Shown here piece after piece: positions 1 through 5,719 of a DNA stretch of 11,672 nucleotides. The DNA comes from DTU015 sp964641455. Its GTDB lineage: Bacteria > Bacillota > Sulfobacillia > Fermentithermobacillales > Fermentithermobacillaceae. The translations under genes were made by a program, and so were the position numbers. The notes under the pieces were generated by a model that was not told the origin of the DNA, made no database searches, and was given only the letters and a program-made list of their open reading frames with translations. Positions within the stretch are counted from its first letter, which is position 1, and every line of letters starts with the position of its first letter. The DNA lies in the NCBI GenBank assembly GCA_964641455.1, contig CAZXLH010000052.1, positions 1-11,672 on the forward strand, written 5' to 3'.

Positions 1-19
1 ATAATTTGCTTATAATATA

Positions 20-48
20 ATTATACTAGAATTATGTTGAATTGTCAA
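20..48 (-). promoter_or_regulatory. Consensus sigma-A promoter firing leftward out of the window
   Basis: On the minus strand a perfect TTGACA (-35, 43-48) is separated by exactly 17 nt from a perfect TATAAT (-10, 20-25). Transcription would start near position 13 and leave the window to the left. No gene lies between it and the edge, so it probably drives the next phage module, perhaps the tail genes. The 22-bp tandem array lies about 43 bp upstream of the -35 box, so the array could be an activator or repressor binding platform for this promoter. That link is inference. Confidence 0.75.
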
Positions 49-90
49 CGACTTTTAACTATTGCACCCCGATGCAGTTTAAAAATGTTT

Positions 91-276
91 GGATGTGGAA
101 NNNNNNNNNNNNNNNNNNNNNNNNNNNNNNNNNNNNNNNNNNNNNNNNNNNNNNNNNNNNNNNNNNNNNNNNNNNNNNNNNNNNNNNNNNNNNNNNNNNN
201 TTACGTTCCATGGGATGTGGAATTACGTTCCATGGGATGTGGAATTACGTTCCATGGGATGTGGAATTACGTTCCA
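91..276. repeat. 22-bp tandem repeat array interrupted by an assembly gap
   Basis: Three identical 22-bp units lie at 201-222, 223-244 and 245-266, followed by a 10-bp partial unit at 267-276. The last 10 bp of a unit (GGATGTGGAA) also occur at 91-100 just left of the N run, so the array spans the gap and its true copy number is unknown. Each unit carries the arms TTCCA and TGGAA in opposite orientation, so neighbouring units can form short hairpins. A period of about two helical turns puts every unit on the same DNA face, as in iteron or operator arrays. There are no unique spacers, so it is not CRISPR. It lies between a TAA-rich tract and an outward promoter. Confidence 0.9.
101..200. other. 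Assembly gap (100 N) inside the tandem array
   Basis: This is a run of exactly 100 unknown bases, the usual placeholder for a gap of unknown size. Array sequence abuts both sides, so the assembly most likely broke on the tandem repeats. Apparent plus-strand reading frames crossing it are artefacts. Confidence 0.97.
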
Positions 277-330
277 TTAATAATAATATAATAATAATAA
301 TAATAATAGAATAATAATAATAATAATAAT
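277..330. repeat. TAA/ATA trinucleotide-rich tract
   Basis: About 54 bp directly abutting the 22-bp array consist almost wholly of TAA repeats (ATT on the other strand), interrupted by single TATAA and TAG variants. The tract should melt easily. Next to an array of direct repeats this resembles the AT-rich unwinding region of an iteron origin, and runs of TAA/TAG resemble the DnaA-trio pattern known from bacterial origins. No replication initiator gene or good DnaA box is visible beside it, so an origin role is only a hypothesis. It may equally be a simple slippage tract. Confidence 0.85.
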
Positions 331-331
331 T

Positions 332-359
332 ACCATTCTTTGCTTCGCAAAGAAATGGT
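332..359. other. Strong hairpin with a GCGAAGC apex
   Basis: ACCATT-CTTTGC at 332-343 pairs with GCAAAG-AATGGT at 347-359 around a 3-nt loop, with one bulged base near the middle of the stem. Read on the minus strand the apex is GCGAAGC, a sequence known to form an unusually stable DNA mini-hairpin. It is not followed by a good T-run in either direction, so an intrinsic terminator is doubtful. It sits between the unexplained 360-719 stretch and the TAA tract, 280 bp or more upstream of the left-edge promoter. Confidence 0.7.
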
Positions 360-719
360 TAGTATTTTAAAAAAAAATCATCCTAAGAAATTTTTCTACT
401 AAGAACAGAGCTTTAGTTTCCATAAGGAGTTTTTAGAAAAAGACCGCCCAGCACCAACTTGTCTTTAGTTTTTAGCTTTATCGTATACACTGTGTACTAA
501 ATTATATAGTTTGTGGAAGACAAACAGAATTACATGCGTTTTCAGTACGTTTGTGTGTATATAAATTGTACTGTATTACACACTAACTAACCTACCCAAT
601 TGTCCTAGTATCACAATAACTAACCATCTGCCTGCCCCAAAGCCATGTATGATTAGTATATATATACTTTTTAGCAAATATACCTTTAGTTTAAGCGTTG
701 TATTTCTTTTTGTCTTCGG
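360..719. other. AT-rich stretch with no supported gene
   Basis: About 360 bp hold no ORF with a start codon and ribosome binding site on either strand. Visible structures are a quasi-palindrome at 483-497 (GTATACA and TGTGTAC around a central C), an inverted repeat CAGTAC/GTACTG at 543-548 and 568-573, and an AT-only palindrome at 655-668 followed by a short T-run on the plus strand. On the minus strand the frame following the TAG at 720-722 stays open about 48 further codons to a TAA near 573-575, but the encoded composition is poor and this may be chance. No tRNA or known RNA family was recognised. Confidence 0.6.
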
Positions 720-854
720 CTAATAATACATTCCTAGTGTAATTGCATGTTCCGTAAATATAAACTTGATTGTAGCGATATTTTTACAATTCAAAATCTG
801 GTACCATCTCTTGCAGGTTTCTGCAGTATCAATCCAGTAACCCCTATGATAGTG

Positions 855-926
855 AACCCCTTGCAAATACAGGCTTCGCCACTTCTCACTAATTAGTGAT
901 TCATGTGCCCCGTAAATGCAAGGGTT
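855..926. other. Long imperfect inverted repeat enclosing smaller hairpins
   Basis: The arm AACCCCTTGCA at 855-865 pairs with TGCAAGGGTT at 917-926 (ten pairs, one bulged C), and after a 2-nt mismatch TAC pairs with GTA. The enclosed 41 nt hold a GGC/GCC mini-hairpin at 872-880, again with GCGAAGC on the minus strand, and a perfect 14-bp palindrome TCACTAATTAGTGA at 886-899. A further small hairpin, TGCAG/CTGCA with a 4-nt loop, follows at 812-825. The region overlaps the open frame beyond the amber stop, so the structure may be an mRNA 3' fold, a DNA-binding site or chance. Confidence 0.5.
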
Positions 927-928
927 GG

Positions 929-991
929 TTTTTAAATTCAGAAAATCCGGTAAGGCTGGTAATGTGTTGATAGGCTGGTTTAACTTGACCT
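929..991 (-). repeat. Dispersed 63-bp repeat, copy D (most diverged)
   Basis: This is the fourth and most divergent copy of the boundary repeat, lying about 20 bp downstream of the stopper stop codon. It keeps AGGTCAAGTTA, CAGCCTATCAA and TACCGGATTT in register with the other copies and has the same overall length, but differs in the AATTTGCC segment. In codon register it aligns with copy C without gaps (INTLPALPDFLNLK against INEFTRIPDLANFK), with mostly conservative changes. This suggests descent from a coding sequence. Unlike the other copies, it continues into a long open frame. Confidence 0.8.
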
Positions 992-996
992 GAAGG

Positions 997-1014
997 GTAG
1001 GCAGAAATGCCTAC
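997..1014 (-). other. Hairpin containing the TAG stop of the stopper gene
   Basis: GTAGGCA and TGCCTAC form a perfect 7-bp stem around a 4-nt loop. On the transcribed strand the TAG stop (1011-1013) lies in the 5' arm. No T-run follows, so it is not a standard intrinsic terminator. It may stabilise the mRNA end. Because the reading frame stays open after it, it could also influence stop-codon readthrough, which is speculative. Confidence 0.6.
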
Positions 1015-1592
1015 AACAAAAATGCCCAGTCGCAATGCCAAAAGTTTAGTCCTGGTTTTGATGTGTCCATGTACTCTGCCTTACACTTCCATTCGGTATT
1101 GAATAGTCTAAACACTACCTTGCCTAACTTTGGAGTATTAAATTCAGGTCTGTCTGGAACTATCACTATAATCTTCTGAAAGTCCCAAGCATACTTTCCT
1201 TCTTCAGTAGTTGACATAGTCGATACAAAACATGGAACCTGGATTGTTTTGCCTGTATCAGTATAACCTCCTGAGCTAGTTGAGTTCCAGAGTTCCACAT
1301 CAAGTACTATAGGAACTCTTCTCATTATAGCTTCATAATAAATATCATATCTTTTATCGTTTACTTCGCTAATAACTACATAATCTTTTCCTTTATAATT
1401 AATAATGGTACCTCTTGTTATGTCGGCGGCGGTTGTTATTCTCTTGTCGTCATAGTCCAGAGTAGAGAATCCTACCGGCTTATGACGAATAACAGCATCA
1501 TACTCTTCACCATCAATAATAACTTTTTCGCCATATCTTTTTATGGCATTATCGAATCTTTCTTGAATCATTCTTAATACTCCGCTGTCCAT
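1011..1592 (-). CDS. Putative head-completion / head-tail stopper protein
   Basis: The product has 193 aa, starts at an ATG seven nt after AAGGAGGG and ends at TAG. The upstream connector's TAA stop is built into this ribosome binding site, so the two are translationally tight. Residues 1-92 (FDNAIKRYGEKVIIDGEEYD, then GFSTLDYDDKRI, then TRGTIINYKGKDYVVIS) look like the small beta-barrel of phage head-completion proteins, which seal the portal-connector channel before tail docking. This is supported by its place right after the gp6-like connector. Residues 93-193 are an extra beta-rich segment of unknown role, longer than the roughly 100-120 aa usual for SPP1 gp16-type stoppers. The frame stays open for 96 codons past the TAG. 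The assignment rests mainly on context. Confidence 0.55.
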   Translation of the reverse strand: MDSGVLRMIQERFDNAIKRYGEKVIIDGEEYDAVIRHKPVGFSTLDYDDKRITTAADITRGTIINYKGKDYVVISEVNDKRYDIYYEAIMRRVPIVLDVELWNSTSSGGYTDTGKTIQVPCFVSTMSTTEEGKYAWDFQKIIVIVPDRPEFNTPKLGKVVFRLFNTEWKCKAEYMDTSKPGLNFWHCDWAFLL

Positions 1593-1605
1593 GGTTTAAC
1601 CCTCC

Positions 1606-2223
1606 TTACATAAATGATATTTTCCTTACCTTGTAACTATCGAGCATAGTCATAATACTCTTTGGATATCCCTCTGTCACTTTAAGTGCAAGTCCAGCAA
1701 ATGATTCTGAGTCTATACTAACATCTTTCATATTGTACTGTGCCATTTTAGCAACAGCCAACTTTAACCCTAATGGCAGTTCTATTTGTCCAGCATTATT
1801 TTTGAAGTCCGTTTTACAGTACTCCTGAATAAACTGGATAATATAAGGTATAACCGTTGTTAAGTAGGCATCTTTTGAAGTGTCGCTTAACGGAATCTGA
1901 AGTGCAGTTTTTACATCATTCAAGTAATCATTAGGATTAATACTGTCTGCCGATTGAGTGTCGATTTCTGCATTTCCAACTATAGTAGCTGAACCTATAT
2001 TACCAACTACCTGTGCTATAACATTTGTATAGCCGGCAGGTACTGTGTAATCCTTTTCATACACTCCAGTTGATATTTTGTCTGCATCTGTGATGTCTAC
2101 CGACTCAATTAGTACACCATTCAAGTCGTAAACGTTGAGTTTGATGTTGCTCGCATCAGCATAACTGCCGTCTGCAGTAACAAACTCCATATGAACTTTA
2201 ACAGTACCATTAATAAATGCCAT
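1606..2223 (-). CDS. gp6-like head-tail connector with N-terminal Ig-like domain
   Basis: The product has 205 aa. I choose the ATG at 2223, because AGGAG lies 9 nt before it, whereas the ATG at 2232 abuts that AGGAG with no spacing. The upstream stop TGA ends 1 nt before this start, indicating coupling. Residues 98-204 match the phage gp6-like / SPP1 gp15-type connector: an all-helical fold with NPNDYLNDVKTALQIP, SKDAYLTTVIPYIIQFIQEY, then a LPLGLKLAVAKMAQY helix and a C-terminal MLDSYKVRKISF. Twelve copies normally ring the portal base. Residues 4-90 form a separate Ser/Thr/Val-rich beta-sandwich-like domain (VKVHMEFVTADGSYAD, IKLNVYDLNGVLIESVDI), not part of minimal connectors, which would project from the neck. 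Confidence 0.8.
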   Translation of the reverse strand: MAFINGTVKVHMEFVTADGSYADASNIKLNVYDLNGVLIESVDITDADKISTGVYEKDYTVPAGYTNVIAQVVGNIGSATIVGNAEIDTQSADSINPNDYLNDVKTALQIPLSDTSKDAYLTTVIPYIIQFIQEYCKTDFKNNAGQIELPLGLKLAVAKMAQYNMKDVSIDSESFAGLALKVTEGYPKSIMTMLDSYKVRKISFM

Positions 2224-2224
2224 A

Positions 2225-3916
2225 TCACTCATCTCCTATTCTTATTATAACTTTTTGGTATTTAATTGTAGTGTCCACTTGTCCTTGATTTGTTTCCACT
2301 GTTACATTTGGTGAAGTAGTTTCCACCTTTACTTGGTCGTAAATCCTCTCAACATTAACATCAGTTGTTCCTATCTTATCTGATTTAACCTTCACCCCAA
2401 GTCCAGGAATCTTAATGTCAATGTCTGTTTTTATCTTCTTTAGTATACTACGAACAATTCTTAAAGCTGTATTATAATGAGAATATCTTCTAGCAGATGT
2501 ATTTATTGGTGATACATAGCTCTTTAATCTCTCAGTCTTTTCTTTTGTAGTGTTAGCTTTTCCTATAATGGAATTAATTACACTTGTAACAACTCGATTG
2601 GTTTTATGTGGGGTGATTGTTAGTATTGCCTGGTTTATTTCATCTATTGCAGTTTCGATAATTTTTTCTTTTGGAATTGTTTGAAGTACTTTCACTCCAC
2701 TAGTTGATTCGTCTACAAAGCAATCAATGGAATAAGTGGCAGTTGTTTGTACTTTTCCGTTTAATGGATTTAAAGTACTTTTAAGAGTNNNNNNNNNNNN
2801 NNNNNNNNNNNNNNNNNNNNNNNNNNNNNNNNNNNNNNNNNNNNNNNNNNNNNNNNNNNNNNNNNNNNNNNNNNNNNNNNNNNNNNNNCCAAATATAGGA
2901 TTAATTTTGCTAATAACTGTCCTTGTTCCAATTTGTTTAATATTAGCTGTAATTCTTCCTGTCAAGTTCTGTACAATACTTTTAGCACTAACTGTAACAC
3001 TTATGTTAGCTCTTCCAAAGACAAATTGAATTTTGCTATTAATAGTTCTTGATTCTATTTTTGGTGGGATGGCTTCAACTCTTAATGTTGGGTATCCTCC
3101 ATCTATCTGCCAAGTATTAACAAAATCCCAGTTAGTATAGGTTGCTTGAGACTGCATCTCAGAAGTAGTTTTACGAGTTCCATATGGTGAAGTTCGATTA
3201 GAATAATCACGATTGTAATAGTTATCAGAAGTAATTGGTGCAGTACTTCCAGCTTTGTATATGATTTGATCAAATGATCCAGTTGAGTACAAACCTGATG
3301 CGGTTACTACCCTTACTTTATAAAATCTTCGTAATGTAAGAGTTCCACCTTCATATGAACCAACTGCACCACCGGCTCTTGCAGGAGAATAAGGAGCTGA
3401 TGTAGAAAGATCTGTAGCCATTACCTGAACATAGTCAGCTAAGTAACAATCCTCGATTAAAACAACACCATTAGTAATTCTTCCAACAATACCTCCTACG
3501 TAAGGACTGTAATATGGATTCGAAGCAGTAGATCTTACATAAGCGATAGTGCCTGGAGTTGCTGGTTCTATCCAAACTTTCTGAATAGTACAGTCTCCCC
3601 TCACTTCAGCGGCAACACCTCCAGTAGCTCTACCACTAATGCAGTTGAGGTTTAATGCAAAACCTACATTCTTTACAACCGCCCCCATTTGAAGATATCT
3701 ACAAAAAGCTGATTGTAAATTACCAGTTTGTCCAATTATCCTATGACCGTTTCCATCAAATATACCTGCGAAAATATTACATGCCAACCCTGGGCTACTT
3801 GACATATCAATATCATTTCCTAGCTTATAACAGGCTGTTGGAGCCTTTGCTATTGATTTAAATTCATCTATTGTGGTAACTATATATGGATTATCAATTG
3901 TTCCAAGTCCTTGCAT
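2225..3916 (-). CDS. GLUG-like beta-helix surface protein with repetitive C-terminal stalk
   Basis: I choose the ATG at 3916 (MQGLGTIDNPY): TGGAGGTG lies just before it, and the start matches the paralogue upstream. The ATG at 3970 lies inside the dispersed repeat with no ribosome binding site. Residues 1-280 have the marks of GLUG-type right-handed beta-helices: GTIDNPYIV, YKLGNDIDM, FAGIFDGNGHRIIG, VVKNVGF, GGIVGRI, GGAVGSYEGG and the closing MQSQATYTNWDF plus GGYPTLR. From about residue 286 short degenerate units of roughly 20 aa follow (SRTINSKIQFVFGRAN, TRTVISKINPIF, NRVVTSVINSIIGKAN, RLKSYVSPIN), then a Val/Lys/Thr-rich tail. A 100-N gap interrupts these units, so length and unit number are unknown. 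Likely a virion-displayed adhesin or glycan-binding protein. No catalytic residues were identified. Confidence 0.65.
   Translation of the reverse strand: MQGLGTIDNPYIVTTIDEFKSIAKAPTACYKLGNDIDMSSSPGLACNIFAGIFDGNGHRIIGQTGNLQSAFCRYLQMGAVVKNVGFALNLNCISGRATGGVAAEVRGDCTIQKVWIEPATPGTIAYVRSTASNPYYSPYVGGIVGRITNGVVLIEDCYLADYVQVMATDLSTSAPYSPARAGGAVGSYEGGTLTLRRFYKVRVVTASGLYSTGSFDQIIYKAGSTAPITSDNYYNRDYSNRTSPYGTRKTTSEMQSQATYTNWDFVNTWQIDGGYPTLRVEAIPPKIESRTINSKIQFVFGRANISVTVSAKSIVQNLTGRITANIKQIGTRTVISKINPIFXXXXXXXXXXXXXXXXXXXXXXXXXXXXXXXXXXTLKSTLNPLNGKVQTTATYSIDCFVDESTSGVKVLQTIPKEKIIETAIDEINQAILTITPHKTNRVVTSVINSIIGKANTTKEKTERLKSYVSPINTSARRYSHYNTALRIVRSILKKIKTDIDIKIPGLGVKVKSDKIGTTDVNVERIYDQVKVETTSPNVTVETNQGQVDTTIKYQKVIIRIGDE
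2789..2888. other. Assembly gap (100 N) inside the beta-helix stalk
   Basis: Exactly 100 unknown bases interrupt the repetitive part of the second beta-helix gene. The flanking sequence reads in one frame when the run is taken as 100 nt. Since the flanks encode degenerate internal repeats, collapsed repeats or strain mixture may have broken the assembly. Confidence 0.97.
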
Positions 3917-3931
3917 CTTTTCACCTCCAGT

Positions 3932-3994
3932 CTTTAAAATTTGCCAAATCCGGTATTCGGGTAAATTCATTGATAGGCTGATGTCACTTGACCT
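3932..3994 (-). repeat. Dispersed 63-bp repeat, copy C
   Basis: This copy matches copy B at about 59 of 63 positions and copy A at over 50. It overlaps the last codons of the beta-helix/decoration fusion gene: AAGGTCAAG encodes the final KVK and the TGA stop at 3984-3986 is inside it. Its other end lies about 10 bp before the ribosome binding site of the next gene, so it fills the whole intergenic space. The frame past the TGA reads HQPINEFTRIPDLANFK before the next stop. Confidence 0.92.
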
Positions 3995-5207
3995 TTGGAA
4001 TCTGAATGCGGTATTTCAAATACAATGTATCTGAAGCTGTTGAAATGGATTGAGGAGTGAACAAATCGTGAGTGAGTGGTACTCCACCTGAGTCCGATTT
4101 GTACAATTCAATCAACCCAAATGTGTTTGGTATTTCATAATCAACATCGCTACCTTTGAGTGTGATTGTTAATTCAAGTACCTGATCTCCAGGATTATGT
4201 GTCCACGCAACTCTTGGGTCTTCGCAATTCAGCCTTATGATAGGAGTTCCATCATATTTGCTAAGTTGAATGTGTGTCCAGTTTGCCTGCACCATATCCC
4301 TAATATCCTGATATCCTGATGAAGAAAGAGGACTTCTTACCGTAGTTTCCCATGATTTAGGGAAATTAAATGCTTTTATAAAAGGATACCCATAATTAAT
4401 GTTATTGTCTTTGCTCCAAATCGTTCTGTCAAGTGTTGGATAGTTAGCCGTAAAGTCTAATGCTTGTGCTGTAGTGTAGTAGGTTACTCCAGGTTCAGAA
4501 GTAATTGTAAGTTTACCTCTCTCCTTATCAACATAGTTACCCGAAGCTATAGCTTCGGATGTATTTACTCCAAATGATAATGTTGTTGGGATTGAGTATC
4601 CACTCTTTATTGTAACACTACCAAAGAAGCAACAGTTCTTTACTTCACCATATTGATGCGAGTATATAAAGAACTTACTATCAGGTGAAAGTTTCTCTTT
4701 GTTGGGTAAAACTACATCAACCATACTGTAACAGTTTTGAACCAATGCTGTTCCAGTTGTTGCTGTTATGCCCTCTAATAGTGTCCCCATTAACTCAGTT
4801 GAATAGACATTCCAAGTGTTTGTTATTGTGCCGGTCACATAAACTTTTTCAACTAATCCAGGACCACTTATATCCCCCAATGGACCATTAGTAAAACTCC
4901 TTGAACGAGAATCCATATTTATATTTTCAATTCCAACATTCTTAAATACTGCTTGATGGTTAGCATCCCCCTGAATGTTTCTAATGAGATACACTAGACC
5001 AGAAGTCTTGAAGTTTAACAACTTATGAAATTTACCATCGAATATACCCCTAAATGTATCAATAACATCAGCAGTATAAGTGGTACTTCCAAAGTCTATA
5101 TCATTTGCAAGTTCAAAGTAAACACCGGTTCCATATCCACTCATGGATACAAAATCGGCAACTGTTTCTACTAAATATGGATCATTAAATGTTCCTTGTC
5201 CCTGCAT
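3984..5207 (-). CDS. Beta-helix protein fused to a C-terminal head-decoration domain
   Basis: The product has 407 aa, starting at an ATG behind AAAGGAGGT. Residues 1-285 form a GLUG-like beta-helix: GTFNDPYLVETVADF, YFELANDIDFG, FRGIFDGKFHKLLNF, AVFKNVGIENI, ALVQNCYS, EVKNCCFFGSV and the closing FTANYPTLDRTIWS. Its opening matches the protein encoded next. Residues 296-407 repeat the separate 119-aa decoration protein encoded just upstream: GYQDIRD, QANW, PxxR, DxRVxWTH, GxQxLExT, GSDxD, PxTF, SDxL and a C-terminal P-x-V, by eye about 45% identical. The simplest reading is an apparent capsid-anchoring domain carrying a beta-helix that faces outward and binds cell-surface glycan or mucus. An attenuator hairpin before the gene may keep it below the plain decoration protein. 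The last codons and stop lie in repeat copy C. Confidence 0.7.
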   Translation of the reverse strand: MQGQGTFNDPYLVETVADFVSMSGYGTGVYFELANDIDFGSTTYTADVIDTFRGIFDGKFHKLLNFKTSGLVYLIRNIQGDANHQAVFKNVGIENINMDSRSRSFTNGPLGDISGPGLVEKVYVTGTITNTWNVYSTELMGTLLEGITATTGTALVQNCYSMVDVVLPNKEKLSPDSKFFIYSHQYGEVKNCCFFGSVTIKSGYSIPTTLSFGVNTSEAIASGNYVDKERGKLTITSEPGVTYYTTAQALDFTANYPTLDRTIWSKDNNINYGYPFIKAFNFPKSWETTVRSPLSSSGYQDIRDMVQANWTHIQLSKYDGTPIIRLNCEDPRVAWTHNPGDQVLELTITLKGSDVDYEIPNTFGLIELYKSDSGGVPLTHDLFTPQSISTASDTLYLKYRIQIPKVK

Positions 5208-5230
5208 AGTTCTTACCTCCTTTCTATTAT

Positions 5231-5265
5231 AATAAAAGGTTATATACCATTATCAGTATATAACC
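5231..5265 (-). terminator. Attenuator-type terminator between the two decoration genes
   Basis: A perfect 10-bp stem, GGTTATATAC at 5238-5247 and GTATATAACC at 5256-5265, encloses an 8-nt loop. On the transcribed (minus) strand it is followed at once by TTTTATTATAAT. The stem is AT-rich, so termination is probably partial. That would lower expression of the beta-helix fusion relative to the capsid and small decoration proteins. Confidence 0.7.
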
Positions 5266-5272
5266 CTTCACA

Positions 5273-5632
5273 TTAAGAAACCTGTGGAACTTCTAACTGG
5301 TATATAATAGTTAACTGGTCTGATTCTGAGCTCATTGTAAAGTTTGTAAATTCCTCCTCCGACATTGCTAATCCATCACTTTCTACCTTAAACAATGCCG
5401 CACCCGCGAATGTCTTCGGTAGTAAGGGTGCTACATCTGGGTCACTTCCATTTATAACGCAAGTCATTTCCAAGGTTTGAGCTCCCGCTGTGTGAGTCCA
5501 AGTTACTCTTGAGTCTCCTATTCCTATTCTAAGAACAGGATTCTGTTCTCCGTCTCTAAGCTCTATATACTTCCAGTTAGCTTGAATGTAGTCTCTTATA
5601 TCTTGATATCCTGCATTTTGTACTACTGACAT
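5273..5632 (-). CDS. Putative capsid decoration protein (119 aa)
   Basis: This small gene lies just after the major capsid gene, the usual place for head decoration proteins, and starts at an ATG 9 nt after AAGGAGGG. It has no signal peptide or membrane segment. The sequence is predicted beta-rich: an opening GYQDIRDYIQANWKYIELRD, then SRVTWTHTAGAQTLEMTCVI, a Pro/Ala stretch with PKTFAGAALF, and a closing SDQLTIIYQLEVPQV. The domain recurs as residues 296-407 of the next gene, which supports it being an autonomous anchoring module. I do not recognise a named family. Decoration is inferred from position and from its re-use as a fusion partner. A tail or neck role is possible but less likely this far from tail genes. 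Confidence 0.6.
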   Translation of the reverse strand: MSVVQNAGYQDIRDYIQANWKYIELRDGEQNPVLRIGIGDSRVTWTHTAGAQTLEMTCVINGSDPDVAPLLPKTFAGAALFKVESDGLAMSEEEFTNFTMSSESDQLTIIYQLEVPQVS

Positions 5633-5660
5633 ATATAGACTCCCTCCTTATTAAGTTATG

Positions 5661-5700
5661 TAAAGACTAAAGGAATAAGATGTTTTAAGTCTTATTCCTT
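5661..5700 (-). terminator. Attenuator-type terminator after the major capsid gene
   Basis: AAGGAATAAGA at 5670-5680 pairs perfectly with TCTTATTCCTT at 5690-5700 (11 bp, 9-nt loop). On the transcribed strand the stem is followed by TAGTCTTTAC, a modest T-rich run. It lies about 26 nt after the capsid stop and before the decoration gene. It probably protects the capsid mRNA end and reduces downstream expression, a common arrangement in phage head operons. Confidence 0.7.
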
Positions 5701-5719
5701 AGCCGGCGGTTATTAATCA

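Larger units (their letters stand above)
720..1010 (-). pseudogene. 96-codon open frame continuing the stopper gene past its TAG stop
   Basis: Directly after the TAG stop of the 193-aa gene, the same frame is open for 96 codons to a second TAG at 720-722. It has no ATG until four codons before its end and no ribosome binding site. The predicted sequence looks protein-like: a Pro-rich start with the motif QPINTLPALPDF, then IYGAHESLISEKWRS, then YWIDTAETCKRWYQIL, with three Trp and several Tyr and His. Its N-terminal part is the 929-991 copy of the dispersed repeat, which other copies echo at peptide level (for example INEFTRIPDLANFK). It could be a readthrough extension, a domain cut off by an amber mutation, or the remnant of a mobile ORF. 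I do not recognise the family. Confidence 0.35.

Noticed and set aside
91..276. CRISPR array
   Set aside because: The units are contiguous with no unique spacers, and no cas gene is visible.
34..314. Plus-strand ORFs running through the 100-N gap and the 22-bp array
   Set aside because: They are open only because N codons and tandem repeats lack stops; no ribosome binding site.
483..497. Operator-like quasi-palindrome GTATACA-C-TGTGTAC
   Set aside because: Isolated, imperfect, and not placed over a recognisable promoter; mentioned only in the description of the gene-free stretch.
360..1000. tRNA or self-splicing intron in the left non-coding region
   Set aside because: No cloverleaf with a TTCRA T-loop in a 5-bp stem, and no group I or II core motifs found on either strand by eye.
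3917..3970. An 18-codon N-terminal extension of the second beta-helix gene (MNLPEYRIWQILK...)
   Set aside because: It is the repeat sequence read in a second frame, has no ribosome binding site, and the ATG at 3916 has TGGAGGTG before it and matches the start of the paralogue.
2225..5207. Diversity-generating retroelement acting on the beta-helix genes
   Set aside because: No reverse transcriptase, template repeat or adenine-biased variable repeat seen in the window; the paralogues differ throughout.
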